Assembly (NCBI GenBank): GCA_040772005.1
Contig: JAXGYZ010000008.1
Span: forward strand, 124,001 to 188,000
Origin: MWBF01 sp040772005
GTDB taxonomy: Bacteria; Chloroflexota; Anaerolineae; CG2-30-64-16
Direction of reading: 5' to 3'
Length of the DNA: 64,000 nt
Shown here: piece by piece, positions 18,011 through 26,414 of the stretch
Position numbering within the stretch: position 1 is the first letter of the stretch
How the letters are laid out: every line of letters begins with the position of its first letter
The notes under the pieces: generated by a model
Seen by the model: only the letters and a program-made list of their open reading frames with translations
Database searches by the model: none
What the model was told of the DNA's origin: nothing
Program-made: the position numbers and the translations under genes

Positions 18011-18934
18011 CTACTGCGCCTTCTTCACGGCATGACCGCCGAACTGCGCGCGCATCGCGGCCAGGAGTTTGTGCTGATACGCCTCTTCAGTTCGCGATTC
18101 GAAACGCTGCTGCAGGGCCAGCGTGATCACCGGCGCAGATACATCCAGATCCACCGCCTCGAACACGGTCCAGCGGCCCTCGCCGGAGTCCGGCACCCAC
18201 GCTTTGATGCTGCTCAGCTCGACATCATCGGCCAGCGCGTTGGCAATCAGGTCGAGCAGCCATGAGCGAACCACGCTGCCGTAGCGCCAGATTTCCGAGA
18301 TCTGCTTCAGGTCGAGGTTAGTCGCCTGCCCGCCGAAGTCCTTCTTCGCCTTCATGATTTCGAAGCCTTCAGCGTAAGCCTGCATCATCCCGTACTCGAT
18401 ACCGTTGTGGATCATCTTTACGAAGTGGCCTGCACCGGCCGGGCCCGTACGCCCCCAGCCGAGATTCGGGCCGGGCGCGAGGGTCTCGAAGATGGGGCGC
18501 AGGCATTCGATGGCCTCTTCTTCGCCGCCGATCATCAGGCTGTACCCCTCGGTGATGCCCCAGATGCCGCCGCTGGTGCCGACGTCGACGAAGCGGAGCC
18601 CCCGCTCCTTCAGCTCTGCGGCGTGGCGGATCGAGTCCTTGTAGTTGCTGTTGCCGCCGTCGATGATGATATCGCCAGGGGAGAAGCGTTCCGCCAGCGC
18701 GTTGATTGTGCTCTCAGTCGCCTTGCCCGACGGCACCATGACCCAGGCCGCGCGCGGCTGCGGCAGCGTGGCCGCCACCTCATCGAGGGTGCGCGCACCT
18801 TCGGCGCCTGCCGCTTCCGCAGCCTGGATGGTGCTCTCGTTGAGGTCATAGGCGACGACCTGGTGGCCGCCCTTCAGGAGGCGCTGCGTCATGTTCGCGC
18901 CCATCTTGCCCAAACCGATTATGGCAATCTTCAT
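18011..18934 (-). CDS. gnd: 6-phosphogluconate dehydrogenase (decarboxylating, short type)
   Basis: This 307-residue protein is of the short Gnd/YqeC type. The Rossmann motif is GLGKMGANM (residues 7-15) and the catalytic region reads GPAGAGHFVKMIHNGIEYGMMQ. It oxidises 6-phosphogluconate to ribulose 5-phosphate and CO2 with NAD(P)+. ATG 18934 follows AAAGGA; an upstream in-frame start would add 27 unconserved residues. It lies directly after rpiA, tal and tkt, forming an almost complete pentose-phosphate set. No zwf or 6-phosphogluconolactonase is in the window, so 6-phosphogluconate must come from elsewhere, possibly from gluconate. Confidence 0.93.
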   Translation of the reverse strand: MKIAIIGLGKMGANMTQRLLKGGHQVVAYDLNESTIQAAEAAGAEGARTLDEVAATLPQPRAAWVMVPSGKATESTINALAERFSPGDIIIDGGNSNYKDSIRHAAELKERGLRFVDVGTSGGIWGITEGYSLMIGGEEEAIECLRPIFETLAPGPNLGWGRTGPAGAGHFVKMIHNGIEYGMMQAYAEGFEIMKAKKDFGGQATNLDLKQISEIWRYGSVVRSWLLDLIANALADDVELSSIKAWVPDSGEGRWTVFEAVDLDVSAPVITLALQQRFESRTEEAYQHKLLAAMRAQFGGHAVKKAQ

Positions 18935-18975
18935 GGCCTGGTCCTTTCGTACGCTTGCTTGGGACCTGTCTGAAA

Positions 18976-18995
18976 GAGGGGCAGCATCGCCCCTC
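18976..18995 (-). terminator. Possible terminator after rpiA
   Basis: The stem GAGGGGC/GCCCCTC with a six-base loop is followed on the minus strand by TTTC. It lies between the rpiA stop and the gnd start. The short T-tract suggests partial termination or transcript processing. Confidence 0.4.
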
Positions 18996-19021
18996 ATGGG
19001 CGTTGTGGCGGGCACAAGACG

Positions 19022-19756
19022 CTATGTAACGCGCGTCAGGTGCCGTATGCCCGCGGCGCCGGCGACGATCACTTCATCGGCCACTTGCAGAAACAGCCCG
19101 TGACATACGATGCCCGTCCGCGCATCCAGCCGCGCGGCCAGCCCCACCGGATCACCGATGGGCCCGAACGCGCTGTCGAGGATGTAATTCCCCTGGTCCG
19201 TAACATACGGTTCCCCGGTGTCGCCTGGCCGCAGCCGCACCTGCGCGCCGAGCGATTCCAGGTACGCGGCCTGCGTGCGCCAGCCGAACGGGACAACCTC
19301 GACCGGCACGGCCCAATGCGTGCCCAGGGCCGGCGACAGCTTGGATTCATCCACGATGATGACCTCGCGGCGGCTGGCCTGGGCCACGATTTTTTCGCGC
19401 AGCAGCGCGCCGCCGCCGCCTTTGATGACGTTGAGATCCGGATCCACTTCGTCGGCGCCGTCGAAAGTGAAGTCAATGACCCGCCCGTTGTGATCGGACG
19501 GCTCATCTTCCAGCGTCGTGAGCGGGATGCCCAGCCGCCGGGCCTCGGCCTCGATGACCCGCGAACAGGGGATGCCCTTGATGCCGGTCAGTTCCCCGCG
19601 GGAGAGCTTTGCGGCCAGGCCGCGCACGGCCAGCAGCGCGGTGCTGCCCGCGCCGAGTCCGACGACCATGTCCGACCGGATGTAGGTGAGGACCTGGTCC
19701 GCGGCCTGCTGTTTCAGGGATTGCTCTGGGCGAGCTGAGTTCGCGCTGCTGTCCAT
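19022..19756 (-). CDS. rpiA: Ribose-5-phosphate isomerase A
   Basis: This 244-residue enzyme interconverts ribose 5-phosphate and ribulose 5-phosphate. Family motifs are VVGLGAGSTA near residue 32, DGADEVDPDLNVIKGGGGALLREK in the middle and VDESKL after it. ATG 19756 lies 5 bp after the tal stop and is preceded by GGAG, so the two are translationally close and share a transcript. The longer frame to 19819 would overlap tal and is not supported. Confidence 0.95.
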   Translation of the reverse strand: MDSSANSARPEQSLKQQAADQVLTYIRSDMVVGLGAGSTALLAVRGLAAKLSRGELTGIKGIPCSRVIEAEARRLGIPLTTLEDEPSDHNGRVIDFTFDGADEVDPDLNVIKGGGGALLREKIVAQASRREVIIVDESKLSPALGTHWAVPVEVVPFGWRTQAAYLESLGAQVRLRPGDTGEPYVTDQGNYILDSAFGPIGDPVGLAARLDARTGIVCHGLFLQVADEVIVAGAAGIRHLTRVT

Positions 19757-19761
19757 CGTCT

Positions 19762-20889
19762 TTATTCTCCGACTGCGGCGCGGCGGCTCGTCTCCATTGC
19801 ATCCAGGAGCGCGCGCCACGCGCTGGCAAAAGACTTCACCCCTTCGACTTCGAGCTCACGCGTAACATCGGACATGATGACGCCGAGCGCTTCCAGTTGC
19901 GCGAAGGTTTGATAGGCCTCGGGCAGGCACTCTTCGAGGCTGCCGGCGCGCACGACGCCGTGGTCCAGGAATGCGGCCAGCGTCGCGGGCGGAACCGTGT
20001 TGACCGTGTTCTGGCCGACCAGTTCTTCGATGTAGATTACATCGCGGTAGGCCGGATTCTTGGTGCCGGTCGAGGCCCACAGCGGGCGCTGCGCCCGTGC
20101 CCCATGCGCCGCCAGCTTCGCCCATCGCTCCGAGTTGAAGAAGACCTTGTAGTCGCTGTAGGCCAGGCGGGCGTTGGCGATGGCGGCCTTGCCGAGATTG
20201 GCGGCGGCCTTCTCGGCGTGCGCACCCCCGCGGTCGATCATGCCGTTGAGTTGCCCGTCCACCTTCGTGTCCACGCGCGACACGAAGAACGACGCGACCG
20301 ATGCGATGCTATCGACCGGCAACCCTGCGGCCAGCCGGGCCTCGAGGCCGCTGATGAAGGCATCCATGACGGCCCAGTAGCGCTCGCGCGAGAAGATGAG
20401 GGTGACGTTAACATTGACGCCCGCGGCGATGGCCTCCCTGATGGCGGGCAGCCCCTCCAGCGTTGCGGGAATCTTGACCATCAGGTTGGGCCGGTCCACG
20501 CGCTTCCAGAGCCGCTTGGCTTCACTCAGCGTAACCGAGGTGTCGTTCGCCAGGTAAGGGTCGACCTCCAGGCTGACATAGCCGTCGCCGCGATTACTTT
20601 CCTCATAGAGGGGCCGGAACAGGTCCGCTGCGGCCTGGATATCCTGGATTGCCAGGTCCCAGAAGATTTCCTCCGCAGTCTTGCCGGCTTTCGCCAGCGG
20701 CACCAGACCGGAGTCATAGTCATGCGACTTGGTAATCGCGTTCATGAAGATGGTCGGGTTGGACGTGACCCCGCGGATTTCGCCGCGGTCAATCATGCCG
20801 GCCAATTCACCGTTGTTCAGCAGGCGGCGCTCGATGTTGTCGTACCAGATGGATTGCCCTGCCGCATGTAGTTGCTGTGCTGTGTTCAT
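19762..20889 (-). CDS. tal: Transaldolase
   Basis: This 375-residue enzyme is of the long (mycobacterial/cyanobacterial) transaldolase class. It moves a dihydroxyacetone unit between sugar phosphates. Characteristic stretches are IRGVTSNPTIF near residue 38, VSLEVDPYLANDT, and NLMVKIPAT, which contains the Schiff-base lysine. RPLWASTGTKNPAY near residue 270 is also diagnostic. It is followed within 5 bp by rpiA and preceded by tkt across a palindromic repeat. Confidence 0.95.
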   Translation of the reverse strand: MNTAQQLHAAGQSIWYDNIERRLLNNGELAGMIDRGEIRGVTSNPTIFMNAITKSHDYDSGLVPLAKAGKTAEEIFWDLAIQDIQAAADLFRPLYEESNRGDGYVSLEVDPYLANDTSVTLSEAKRLWKRVDRPNLMVKIPATLEGLPAIREAIAAGVNVNVTLIFSRERYWAVMDAFISGLEARLAAGLPVDSIASVASFFVSRVDTKVDGQLNGMIDRGGAHAEKAAANLGKAAIANARLAYSDYKVFFNSERWAKLAAHGARAQRPLWASTGTKNPAYRDVIYIEELVGQNTVNTVPPATLAAFLDHGVVRAGSLEECLPEAYQTFAQLEALGVIMSDVTRELEVEGVKSFASAWRALLDAMETSRRAAVGE

Positions 20890-20897
20890 GTTGCTCC

Positions 20898-20979
20898 TCT
20901 TACGGGTTGCAGGTTCGAAGGTTGAAGGTTACAAGTTGCAGTCCGGTTACTTTCAACCTGCAACTTTCCAACCTTCAAC
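20898..20979. repeat. GGTTGCAGGTT-family palindromic repeat, tal-tkt junction
   Basis: GGTTGCAGGTTCGAAGGTTGA is followed by AAGTTGCAG and then the complementary CAACCTGCAAC and CCAACCTTCAACC units, which run into the last codons of tkt. Confidence 0.72.
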
Positions 20980-23014
20980 CGATCAGTTCTTTCGCCATGT
21001 TGACGACATTGTCCGCCGTCAGGCCCAGTTCCTTGAAGACCGTGCCCGCAGGCGCCGAGGCGCCGTAGCGGTCGATACCGAGAACGCGGCCCTGCGTGCC
21101 CACCCACCGGTGCCAGCCCATCGTGACGCCTGCTTCGACAGCCAGCCGTGCAGGCACGTCCGGCAGCAGCACTTCGGCCTGGTATGCGGCATCCTGCTCG
21201 GTGAACAGCTCCCAACTGGGAAAGGAGACCAGGCGGACCGCGACACCCTGCTCGGCCAGGCGCTTGCCGGCTTCGACGATCAGGCCCACTTCCGAGCCGC
21301 TTGCCATGAGGATGACGTCGACGCGCGACTTGGCGCCGGGCGCCATGCCCAGATCCGCCAGCACATACGCCCCGCGGTGCAGACCTTCGGCCGGCGCATA
21401 GACCGTCCGGTCCAGCGTCGGGAGGTTCTGTCGCGTGAGGACCAGCGCGGATGGGCGGTGGCGGTTCTCGATGGCAACCTTCCATGCCTCGCGTACTTCG
21501 TTCGCGTCGGCGGGGCGCAGCGTAATCAGCCGCGGGATTGCGCGCAGCGCGGCCATGTGCTCGACCGGCTGGTGGGTCGGCCCATCCTCGCCCACGCCGA
21601 TGCTGTCGTGGGTAAAGACCGAGATGGTGCCCAGATGTGACAGCGCCGCCACCCGCAGGACGGGTCGCATGTAGTCGGAGAAGACGAAAAAGGTCGAGCC
21701 GAACGGGATGACGCCGCCGTGGTAAGCCATGCCGTTGACGATCGCGCCCATGCCGTGCTCGCGCACGCCGAAGTGGATGTTGCGGCCTTCATGGCAGTCG
21801 TCGCCGCCGTTGGCGTGGCCGGCAAACGCCGGGCTGTTGTTCATCCAGGTGACGGTGGAGGGCGCCAGGTCGGCGGAGCCGCCGATGAGGTCGGGCAGCT
21901 TATCCGCGATGGCGTTGAGCACCTTGCCCGACGAAGCCCGCGACGCGATCCCCTTCACGTCCGCCGGGAACACAGGCAGGTCATCCGCCCAGCCCTCCGG
22001 CAGCTTACCGGCCAGCCGGCGCTCCAGCTCGGCTGCCAGCGCAGGGTACTCGGCCCGGTAGGCTGCGAACTTCTGCTGCCAGGCTTCCTCCTGTGCCGCG
22101 CCCCGGTCCACCGCCTGTCGGAAGAACGCCAACGCTTCGTCGGGAACGTAGAAGCGCGGCTCCTTTGGCCAGCCGAGGTTGTCCTTCGCCGCATCCAGTT
22201 CCTTGTCGCCCGGCGGCTCGCCGTGCGCCTTTGCGGTGCCCTGGCGATTGGGCATGCCGAAGCCGATGATGTTGCGCACCATGATGATGGACGGCCGTGG
22301 GTCCTGCTTGGCGGCCTGGATCGCCGCATCGATGGCTTCCACATCCACCCCATCCGCAACCTTCTGCACGTGCCAGCCGTAGGCCTCGAACCGCTTGCCC
22401 CGATCCTCGGTGAAGGCGATATCGGTGGAGCCTTCGATGGAGATGTGGTTATCGTCGTAGAGGTAGATGAGCTTGCCCAGCCGCAGGTGGCCGGCCAGCG
22501 AGGCGGCCTCCGACGCCACACCTTCCATCAGGTCGCCGTCCGTGACGATGGCATAGGTGTAGTGGTCGATAATGTCGTGGCCGGGGCGGTTGTAGACCTT
22601 CGCGAGGTGCGCTTCGGCGATCGCCATGCCCACGCCGTTGCTCAGCCCCTGCCCCAGCGGCCCGGTCGTGGCATCCACGCCCGGCGTCAGGCCATATTCC
22701 GGATGGCCGGGGGTCAGGCTGCCCCATTGGCGGAAGCGCTTCAGTTCATCCAGCGGCAGGTCATAGCCTGTGAGGTATGCCAGCGTGTACAGCAGCATGG
22801 AGCCGTGGCCGCCGGACAGGATGAAGCGGTCGCGATTGGCCCAGCCCGGGTTTTGCGGGTTGTGGCGCAGATGGCGCGTCCAGACGGTGTAGGCCATCGG
22901 TGCAGTGCCCATCGGCAGCCCCGGGTGGCCCGAATTTGCCTGCTGCACGCCATCGGCGGACAGGAAGCGAATCGTATTGATACATAGCTGTTCGAGGGTT
23001 GAGGTGTCGGGCAT
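20975..23014 (-). CDS. tkt: Transketolase
   Basis: This 679-residue thiamine-diphosphate enzyme transfers two-carbon ketol units in the pentose-phosphate pathway. The N-terminal TPP domain has GHPGLPMG and the GDGDLMEG-type motif (VTDGDLMEGVASEAASLAGH). The pyrimidine domain carries HDSIGVGEDGPTHQP. Length matches E. coli TktA (663). Its position upstream of tal, rpiA and gnd gives a compact pentose-phosphate block. Confidence 0.96.
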   Translation of the reverse strand: MPDTSTLEQLCINTIRFLSADGVQQANSGHPGLPMGTAPMAYTVWTRHLRHNPQNPGWANRDRFILSGGHGSMLLYTLAYLTGYDLPLDELKRFRQWGSLTPGHPEYGLTPGVDATTGPLGQGLSNGVGMAIAEAHLAKVYNRPGHDIIDHYTYAIVTDGDLMEGVASEAASLAGHLRLGKLIYLYDDNHISIEGSTDIAFTEDRGKRFEAYGWHVQKVADGVDVEAIDAAIQAAKQDPRPSIIMVRNIIGFGMPNRQGTAKAHGEPPGDKELDAAKDNLGWPKEPRFYVPDEALAFFRQAVDRGAAQEEAWQQKFAAYRAEYPALAAELERRLAGKLPEGWADDLPVFPADVKGIASRASSGKVLNAIADKLPDLIGGSADLAPSTVTWMNNSPAFAGHANGGDDCHEGRNIHFGVREHGMGAIVNGMAYHGGVIPFGSTFFVFSDYMRPVLRVAALSHLGTISVFTHDSIGVGEDGPTHQPVEHMAALRAIPRLITLRPADANEVREAWKVAIENRHRPSALVLTRQNLPTLDRTVYAPAEGLHRGAYVLADLGMAPGAKSRVDVILMASGSEVGLIVEAGKRLAEQGVAVRLVSFPSWELFTEQDAAYQAEVLLPDVPARLAVEAGVTMGWHRWVGTQGRVLGIDRYGASAPAGTVFKELGLTADNVVNMAKELIG

Positions 23015-23030
23015 GTAGAACTCCCTTACG

Positions 23031-23119
23031 GTTGCAGGTTCAAAGGTGGCAAGTTGCAGGTCAACAGTTGCGGGTTGTTGCCCGCAAACTTGTTACCTGC
23101 AACCTGCCAACCTTCAACG
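23031..23119. repeat. GGTTGCAGGTT-family palindromic repeat, tkt-kinase junction
   Basis: ACGGTTGCAGGTTC, GGCAAGTTGCAGG and GTTGCGGGTTG units are followed by complementary ACCTGCAACCTGCCAACC units. Together they fill the junction. Confidence 0.72.
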
Positions 23120-24196
23120 TTGAATTCTGGCCGACCCACCCTTAGCGAACGCGCGGACCTGGTCCACCGTCGCCATCGTCGTGTCGCCGGGGAAGGTGGT
23201 CAGCAGCGCGCCGTGGGCCCAGCCGAGGTTGACGGCTTCCTGCTCGGATGCGCCGCTCAACAGGCCGTAGAAGAACCCGGCCGCATACCCGTCACCGCCG
23301 CCGACACGGTCCAGCACATCCAGCTCGCACGTGGGCGACTGGTAGGTCTTGCCGTCGATCCAGGCCACCGCGCCCCAACTGTGCCGGTTGGTCGAGTGGA
23401 CCTCGCGCAGCGTGGTTGCGACGATCTTGACGTTCGGGTACATCGCCGTCACCTTGTCGATCATGCCGAAGAAGGCGCTCGGGTCCAGCTTGGACGTGAC
23501 TTGGACATCCTGGCCTTCGATGCCGAGGCCCATCTGGAGGTCTTCTTCGTTGCCGACGATAACATCGACGTTCTCCACGATGCGCTTGAGCACCTTCAGC
23601 GCGACCGCATGGCCGCCCCACATGTTCCACAGCTTCGCGCGGTAGTTGAGGTCGATGGAGGTCACCGCGCCGGCAGCCTTCGCGGCCTTCATGCCCTCGA
23701 TGATCAGCTCGCCCGTCGTTTCGGAGAGCGCGGCGAAGATGCCGCCGCTATGGAACCAGCGTACCCCGCCGGCGAAAATCTGTCCCCAATCGATGTCGCC
23801 CGGCTTGAGCTGCGCGGCGGCTTCGTTGCTGCGGTTGTAGAACACGACCGGCGCGCGCACACCCTGGCCCCGGTCGCTGTAGACCGTTGCCATGTTCGGC
23901 CCGGTGACGCCGTTATGCTCGAAGTGCTTGTAGAACGGCTTCACCCCCATCGCGCGCACGCGCTCGGCGATCAACGCGCCGATGGGATAGTCCACCATCG
24001 CGGTCACGATCCCCGTCTTCAGGTTGAAGCAGTCGGACAGGTTCGCGGCTACGTTGAACTCACCGCCGCTCACGTGGATGTCGCAGTGGGTGGCCTTGCG
24101 GAACGGGATGACGCCCGGGTCCAGCCGGTGCACGAGCGCGCCCAACGACACGAGGTCCAGCGCGCCCTCCGGTTTGATGTTGAGTCCGTACTTCAT
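23114..24196 (-). CDS. PfkB-family sugar/sugar-acid kinase, 2-keto-3-deoxygluconate kinase-like
   Basis: This 360-residue ribokinase-family enzyme has the C-terminal PfkB signature in a GGGD form (DRVGGGDGYAAGF, catalytic base Asp302) and an N-terminal sugar-binding segment (VSGGEFNVAANLSD). Overall pattern and location among uronate genes suggest 2-keto-3-deoxygluconate kinase (KdgK). Gluconate or another sugar acid is a reasonable alternative because no KDPG aldolase or mannonate dehydratase is visible. Its ATG overlaps the stop of the LarA-like gene by 4 bp, a sign of translational coupling and a shared pathway. Confidence 0.78.
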   Translation of the reverse strand: MKYGLNIKPEGALDLVSLGALVHRLDPGVIPFRKATHCDIHVSGGEFNVAANLSDCFNLKTGIVTAMVDYPIGALIAERVRAMGVKPFYKHFEHNGVTGPNMATVYSDRGQGVRAPVVFYNRSNEAAAQLKPGDIDWGQIFAGGVRWFHSGGIFAALSETTGELIIEGMKAAKAAGAVTSIDLNYRAKLWNMWGGHAVALKVLKRIVENVDVIVGNEEDLQMGLGIEGQDVQVTSKLDPSAFFGMIDKVTAMYPNVKIVATTLREVHSTNRHSWGAVAWIDGKTYQSPTCELDVLDRVGGGDGYAAGFFYGLLSGASEQEAVNLGWAHGALLTTFPGDTTMATVDQVRAFAKGGSARIQR

Positions 24197-25458
24197 TGCT
24201 TGCCCCTCACTTTGTATAGCATTTCGCCGGCCTTGGCGACATAGAGGATGCCCTCTTCCTCGCGGTTCTGCCAGTCAGCCGGGTTAATCTTGGCCGGGTC
24301 CATGTAGCCCAGGTTCAGCCGGGCGCAGTCCTCGGGCGGAATCTGGCTCGCGAGCACCAGCCGGACGTTAGGCTTCTCGACGCCGTGGTCCATGACGCCA
24401 GAGCCGCGCACGTGCGTGCAGTGGGCCAGCGCGCCCAATGGCAGGTGCTTGTACTTGTCCCAGTCCTGCAGGAAGTAGGGCAGGATGTGATAGCCCGCCT
24501 CGTAGATGTACTTCCCGTGGACCGGGCTGACGACCTTGAGATGCGGCGCATAGATGATGAGCTCGCCGCCGACCTCTACCACCGACTCCATCTTGTACAT
24601 GCACTTGCCCGCGGTCCACAGCTCGTCGTACATCGGCGGGCAGCCCGACAGTACGCGCTTGTACGGCCGGGCGCACCACTTGATGTGGCGCTCCGAGGAG
24701 ACATCCGCAGCCGCGTTCCAGGTCTCGTAGACGTCGCCGATCAGCAGGCCGGACAGGTCGTGTCCCTGCACGATCAAGGCGACGAGGGTGGTCGGCGTCT
24801 TCAGCCGCGCAGTGGCCGCGTGGATGACCGCGCGCACCGGCGTGTCCTTGATGCCGATGGTGCCGAGAACGGTTGCCAGCGCGCCGAGCCAGTGCGTGGC
24901 GTTGATGACATCCGGTCCCGAGATGCCGGGGAAGAAGTACTTGGCGCCGCCGGAGAAGCCGACCACCTCGTGCGGGAAGGTCGGGCCGACGATGACGATG
25001 TGGTCGTGCTCCAGCGCGGCCTTGTTGATGCGGATGTTGATTTCGTCCGGCAGCGAGAAGTGGTAGCTGGGCCCGGCAAGCTGCTTGATTTCGTCCCGGT
25101 CCATGACGCCCAGCGAAGTCAGGGCGGTCGGATCGTTCCAGGCATGGTTCAGCAGGCCGACGTGCCGGTAGGTGGTTGCGCGTTCCTCCGCCGTGATGCC
25201 CACCAGGTGGTTGAGGCCCGCCTCATCATAGCCCGGATGTGTGCCCAGTGCGACCATGACGTTGAGCTCGCGCACATCGTGCAGGGTTTCGACGACCATC
25301 CGGAAGAGTTCAGGCAGCGGCAGCGAACGGGTGTGGTCGGGGATGAGCACCAGCACCTTCTGCCCGGTCAGCTTGCCGCCCAACCCCCGGACCAGGGTCT
25401 CCCTGATCTGATCGTGCGTCAGGAGACCCGACTGTGCAATGGCTTGCGCCGTGACCAT
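24193..25458 (-). CDS. LarA-family nickel-dependent 2-hydroxyacid racemase/epimerase
   Basis: This 421-residue protein belongs to the LarA superfamily (DUF2088 N-terminal part). The residues that bind the nickel-pincer cofactor and act in catalysis in LarA can be placed: His74 in ALGTHPG, His163 in FPHEVVGFSGG, Lys173 in GGAKYFFPG and His189 in NATHWL; DHTR lies at 41-44. Known family activities include lactate and malate racemases and D-gluconate 2-epimerase. It sits between a mannonate-type oxidoreductase and a sugar-acid kinase, and overlaps the kinase start by 4 bp. A sugar-acid 2-epimerase role is therefore more likely than lactate racemase. The cofactor genes larB, larC and larE are not in the window. 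Confidence 0.82.
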   Translation of the reverse strand: MVTAQAIAQSGLLTHDQIRETLVRGLGGKLTGQKVLVLIPDHTRSLPLPELFRMVVETLHDVRELNVMVALGTHPGYDEAGLNHLVGITAEERATTYRHVGLLNHAWNDPTALTSLGVMDRDEIKQLAGPSYHFSLPDEINIRINKAALEHDHIVIVGPTFPHEVVGFSGGAKYFFPGISGPDVINATHWLGALATVLGTIGIKDTPVRAVIHAATARLKTPTTLVALIVQGHDLSGLLIGDVYETWNAAADVSSERHIKWCARPYKRVLSGCPPMYDELWTAGKCMYKMESVVEVGGELIIYAPHLKVVSPVHGKYIYEAGYHILPYFLQDWDKYKHLPLGALAHCTHVRGSGVMDHGVEKPNVRLVLASQIPPEDCARLNLGYMDPAKINPADWQNREEEGILYVAKAGEMLYKVRGKQ

Positions 25459-25468
25459 GTGACCCTCC

Positions 25469-25562
25469 TACGGGTTGAAGGTTACAGGTTACAAGTCCAA
25501 GGTTGACCGGCTGCGCAAACGCCCAACCTTCCAACCTTCAACCTCCTAACCTGCAACCCGGA
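25469..25562. repeat. GGTTGCAGGTT-family palindromic repeat, LarA-like-SDR junction
   Basis: GGGTTGAAGGTTACAGGTTACAAG is followed by complementary CCAACCTTCCAACCTTCAACC and TAACCTGCAACCC units. Confidence 0.72.
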
Positions 25563-25567
25563 GTTTA

Positions 25568-26401
25568 CTACACACCGGCGTAAGCCGAGAACCCGCCATC
25601 TACCGGGACGGTGATGCCCGTCACGAACGAGGCGGCCGGGGAGAGCAGCCAGAGCACTGCGCCCAGCAGGTCTTCCGGGTTGCCGAGGCGCCCCATCGGC
25701 GTGTGATCCACGACGCGCTGTCCGCGGGCAGTCCAGCCGCCGGTCGCCTGGTCGATCATGAGGAAGCGGTTCTGCTCGCCCAGGAAGAAGCCCGGTGCAA
25801 TCGCATTGACGCGAATCTTGCCTGAGAAATTCTGCGCCAGATAGACGGCCAGCCACGCTGTGAAGTTCGTGATGGCCGCTTTTGACGCCGAGTAGGCCGC
25901 GATATTGGTCAGGGGGCGGTAGGCATTCATGGAGGAGTAGTTCAAAATGACGCCTTCACCGGCCTCGGCCATGTGCTTGGCAAGGACCTGGCAGGGCATG
26001 ATCGTGCCCAGGATGTTCAGGTCGAGCACGAACCGCAGCCCTTCCTCCGGGATATCGAAGAAGCTCATGTCTGCGCTGCACGTGGCCCGCGGGCTGTTGC
26101 CGCCGGCGGCGTTCACCAGCCCGTACAGCGCGCCAAAGCGCCGGTTGATGGCCTCGCCTGCGGCGGTCAGGCTCTCGCGGTTCATCACATCCACCTGGAC
26201 CCCATCGATTTCGCCAGCCCGGGGTCCCACGCACTCCCGCAGCGCAGGCAGGCGCGCCAGGTTGCGGTCAAGCACCATGACGTTCGCGCCGCAGCCGGCC
26301 AGCGCGATGACTACGTCGCCACCCAATGCGCCCGCGCCGCCGGTTACGGCAAAGGTTTTGCCGGTGAAGTCGTACATATGCATGAGTTCGTCACGGTTCA
26401 T
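25568..26401 (-). CDS. SDR-family oxidoreductase, D-mannonate/fructuronate type
   Basis: This 277-residue short-chain dehydrogenase has the Rossmann motif TGGAGALGG (about 20-28), the NAAGGNSP motif, and the catalytic Tyr-x-x-x-Lys in YSASK. Sequence and position next to uxaC fit the SDR type of D-mannonate oxidoreductase, which reduces fructuronate to D-mannonate with NAD(P)H. ATG 26401 follows AAGGAG; the longer frame lacks support. It starts 13 bp after the uxaC stop, so both enzymes act in sequence. An adjacent mannonate dehydratase (UxuA) would be expected but is absent. Confidence 0.82.
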   Translation of the reverse strand: MNRDELMHMYDFTGKTFAVTGGAGALGGDVVIALAGCGANVMVLDRNLARLPALRECVGPRAGEIDGVQVDVMNRESLTAAGEAINRRFGALYGLVNAAGGNSPRATCSADMSFFDIPEEGLRFVLDLNILGTIMPCQVLAKHMAEAGEGVILNYSSMNAYRPLTNIAAYSASKAAITNFTAWLAVYLAQNFSGKIRVNAIAPGFFLGEQNRFLMIDQATGGWTARGQRVVDHTPMGRLGNPEDLLGAVLWLLSPAASFVTGITVPVDGGFSAYAGV

Positions 26402-26414
26402 GAATAGTTCTCCT

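Noticed and set aside
24193..25458. Assigning the LarA-like gene directly as lactate racemase
   Set aside because: Catalytic residues only show the superfamily. The uronate neighbours and the overlap with a sugar-acid kinase argue for another hydroxyacid substrate.
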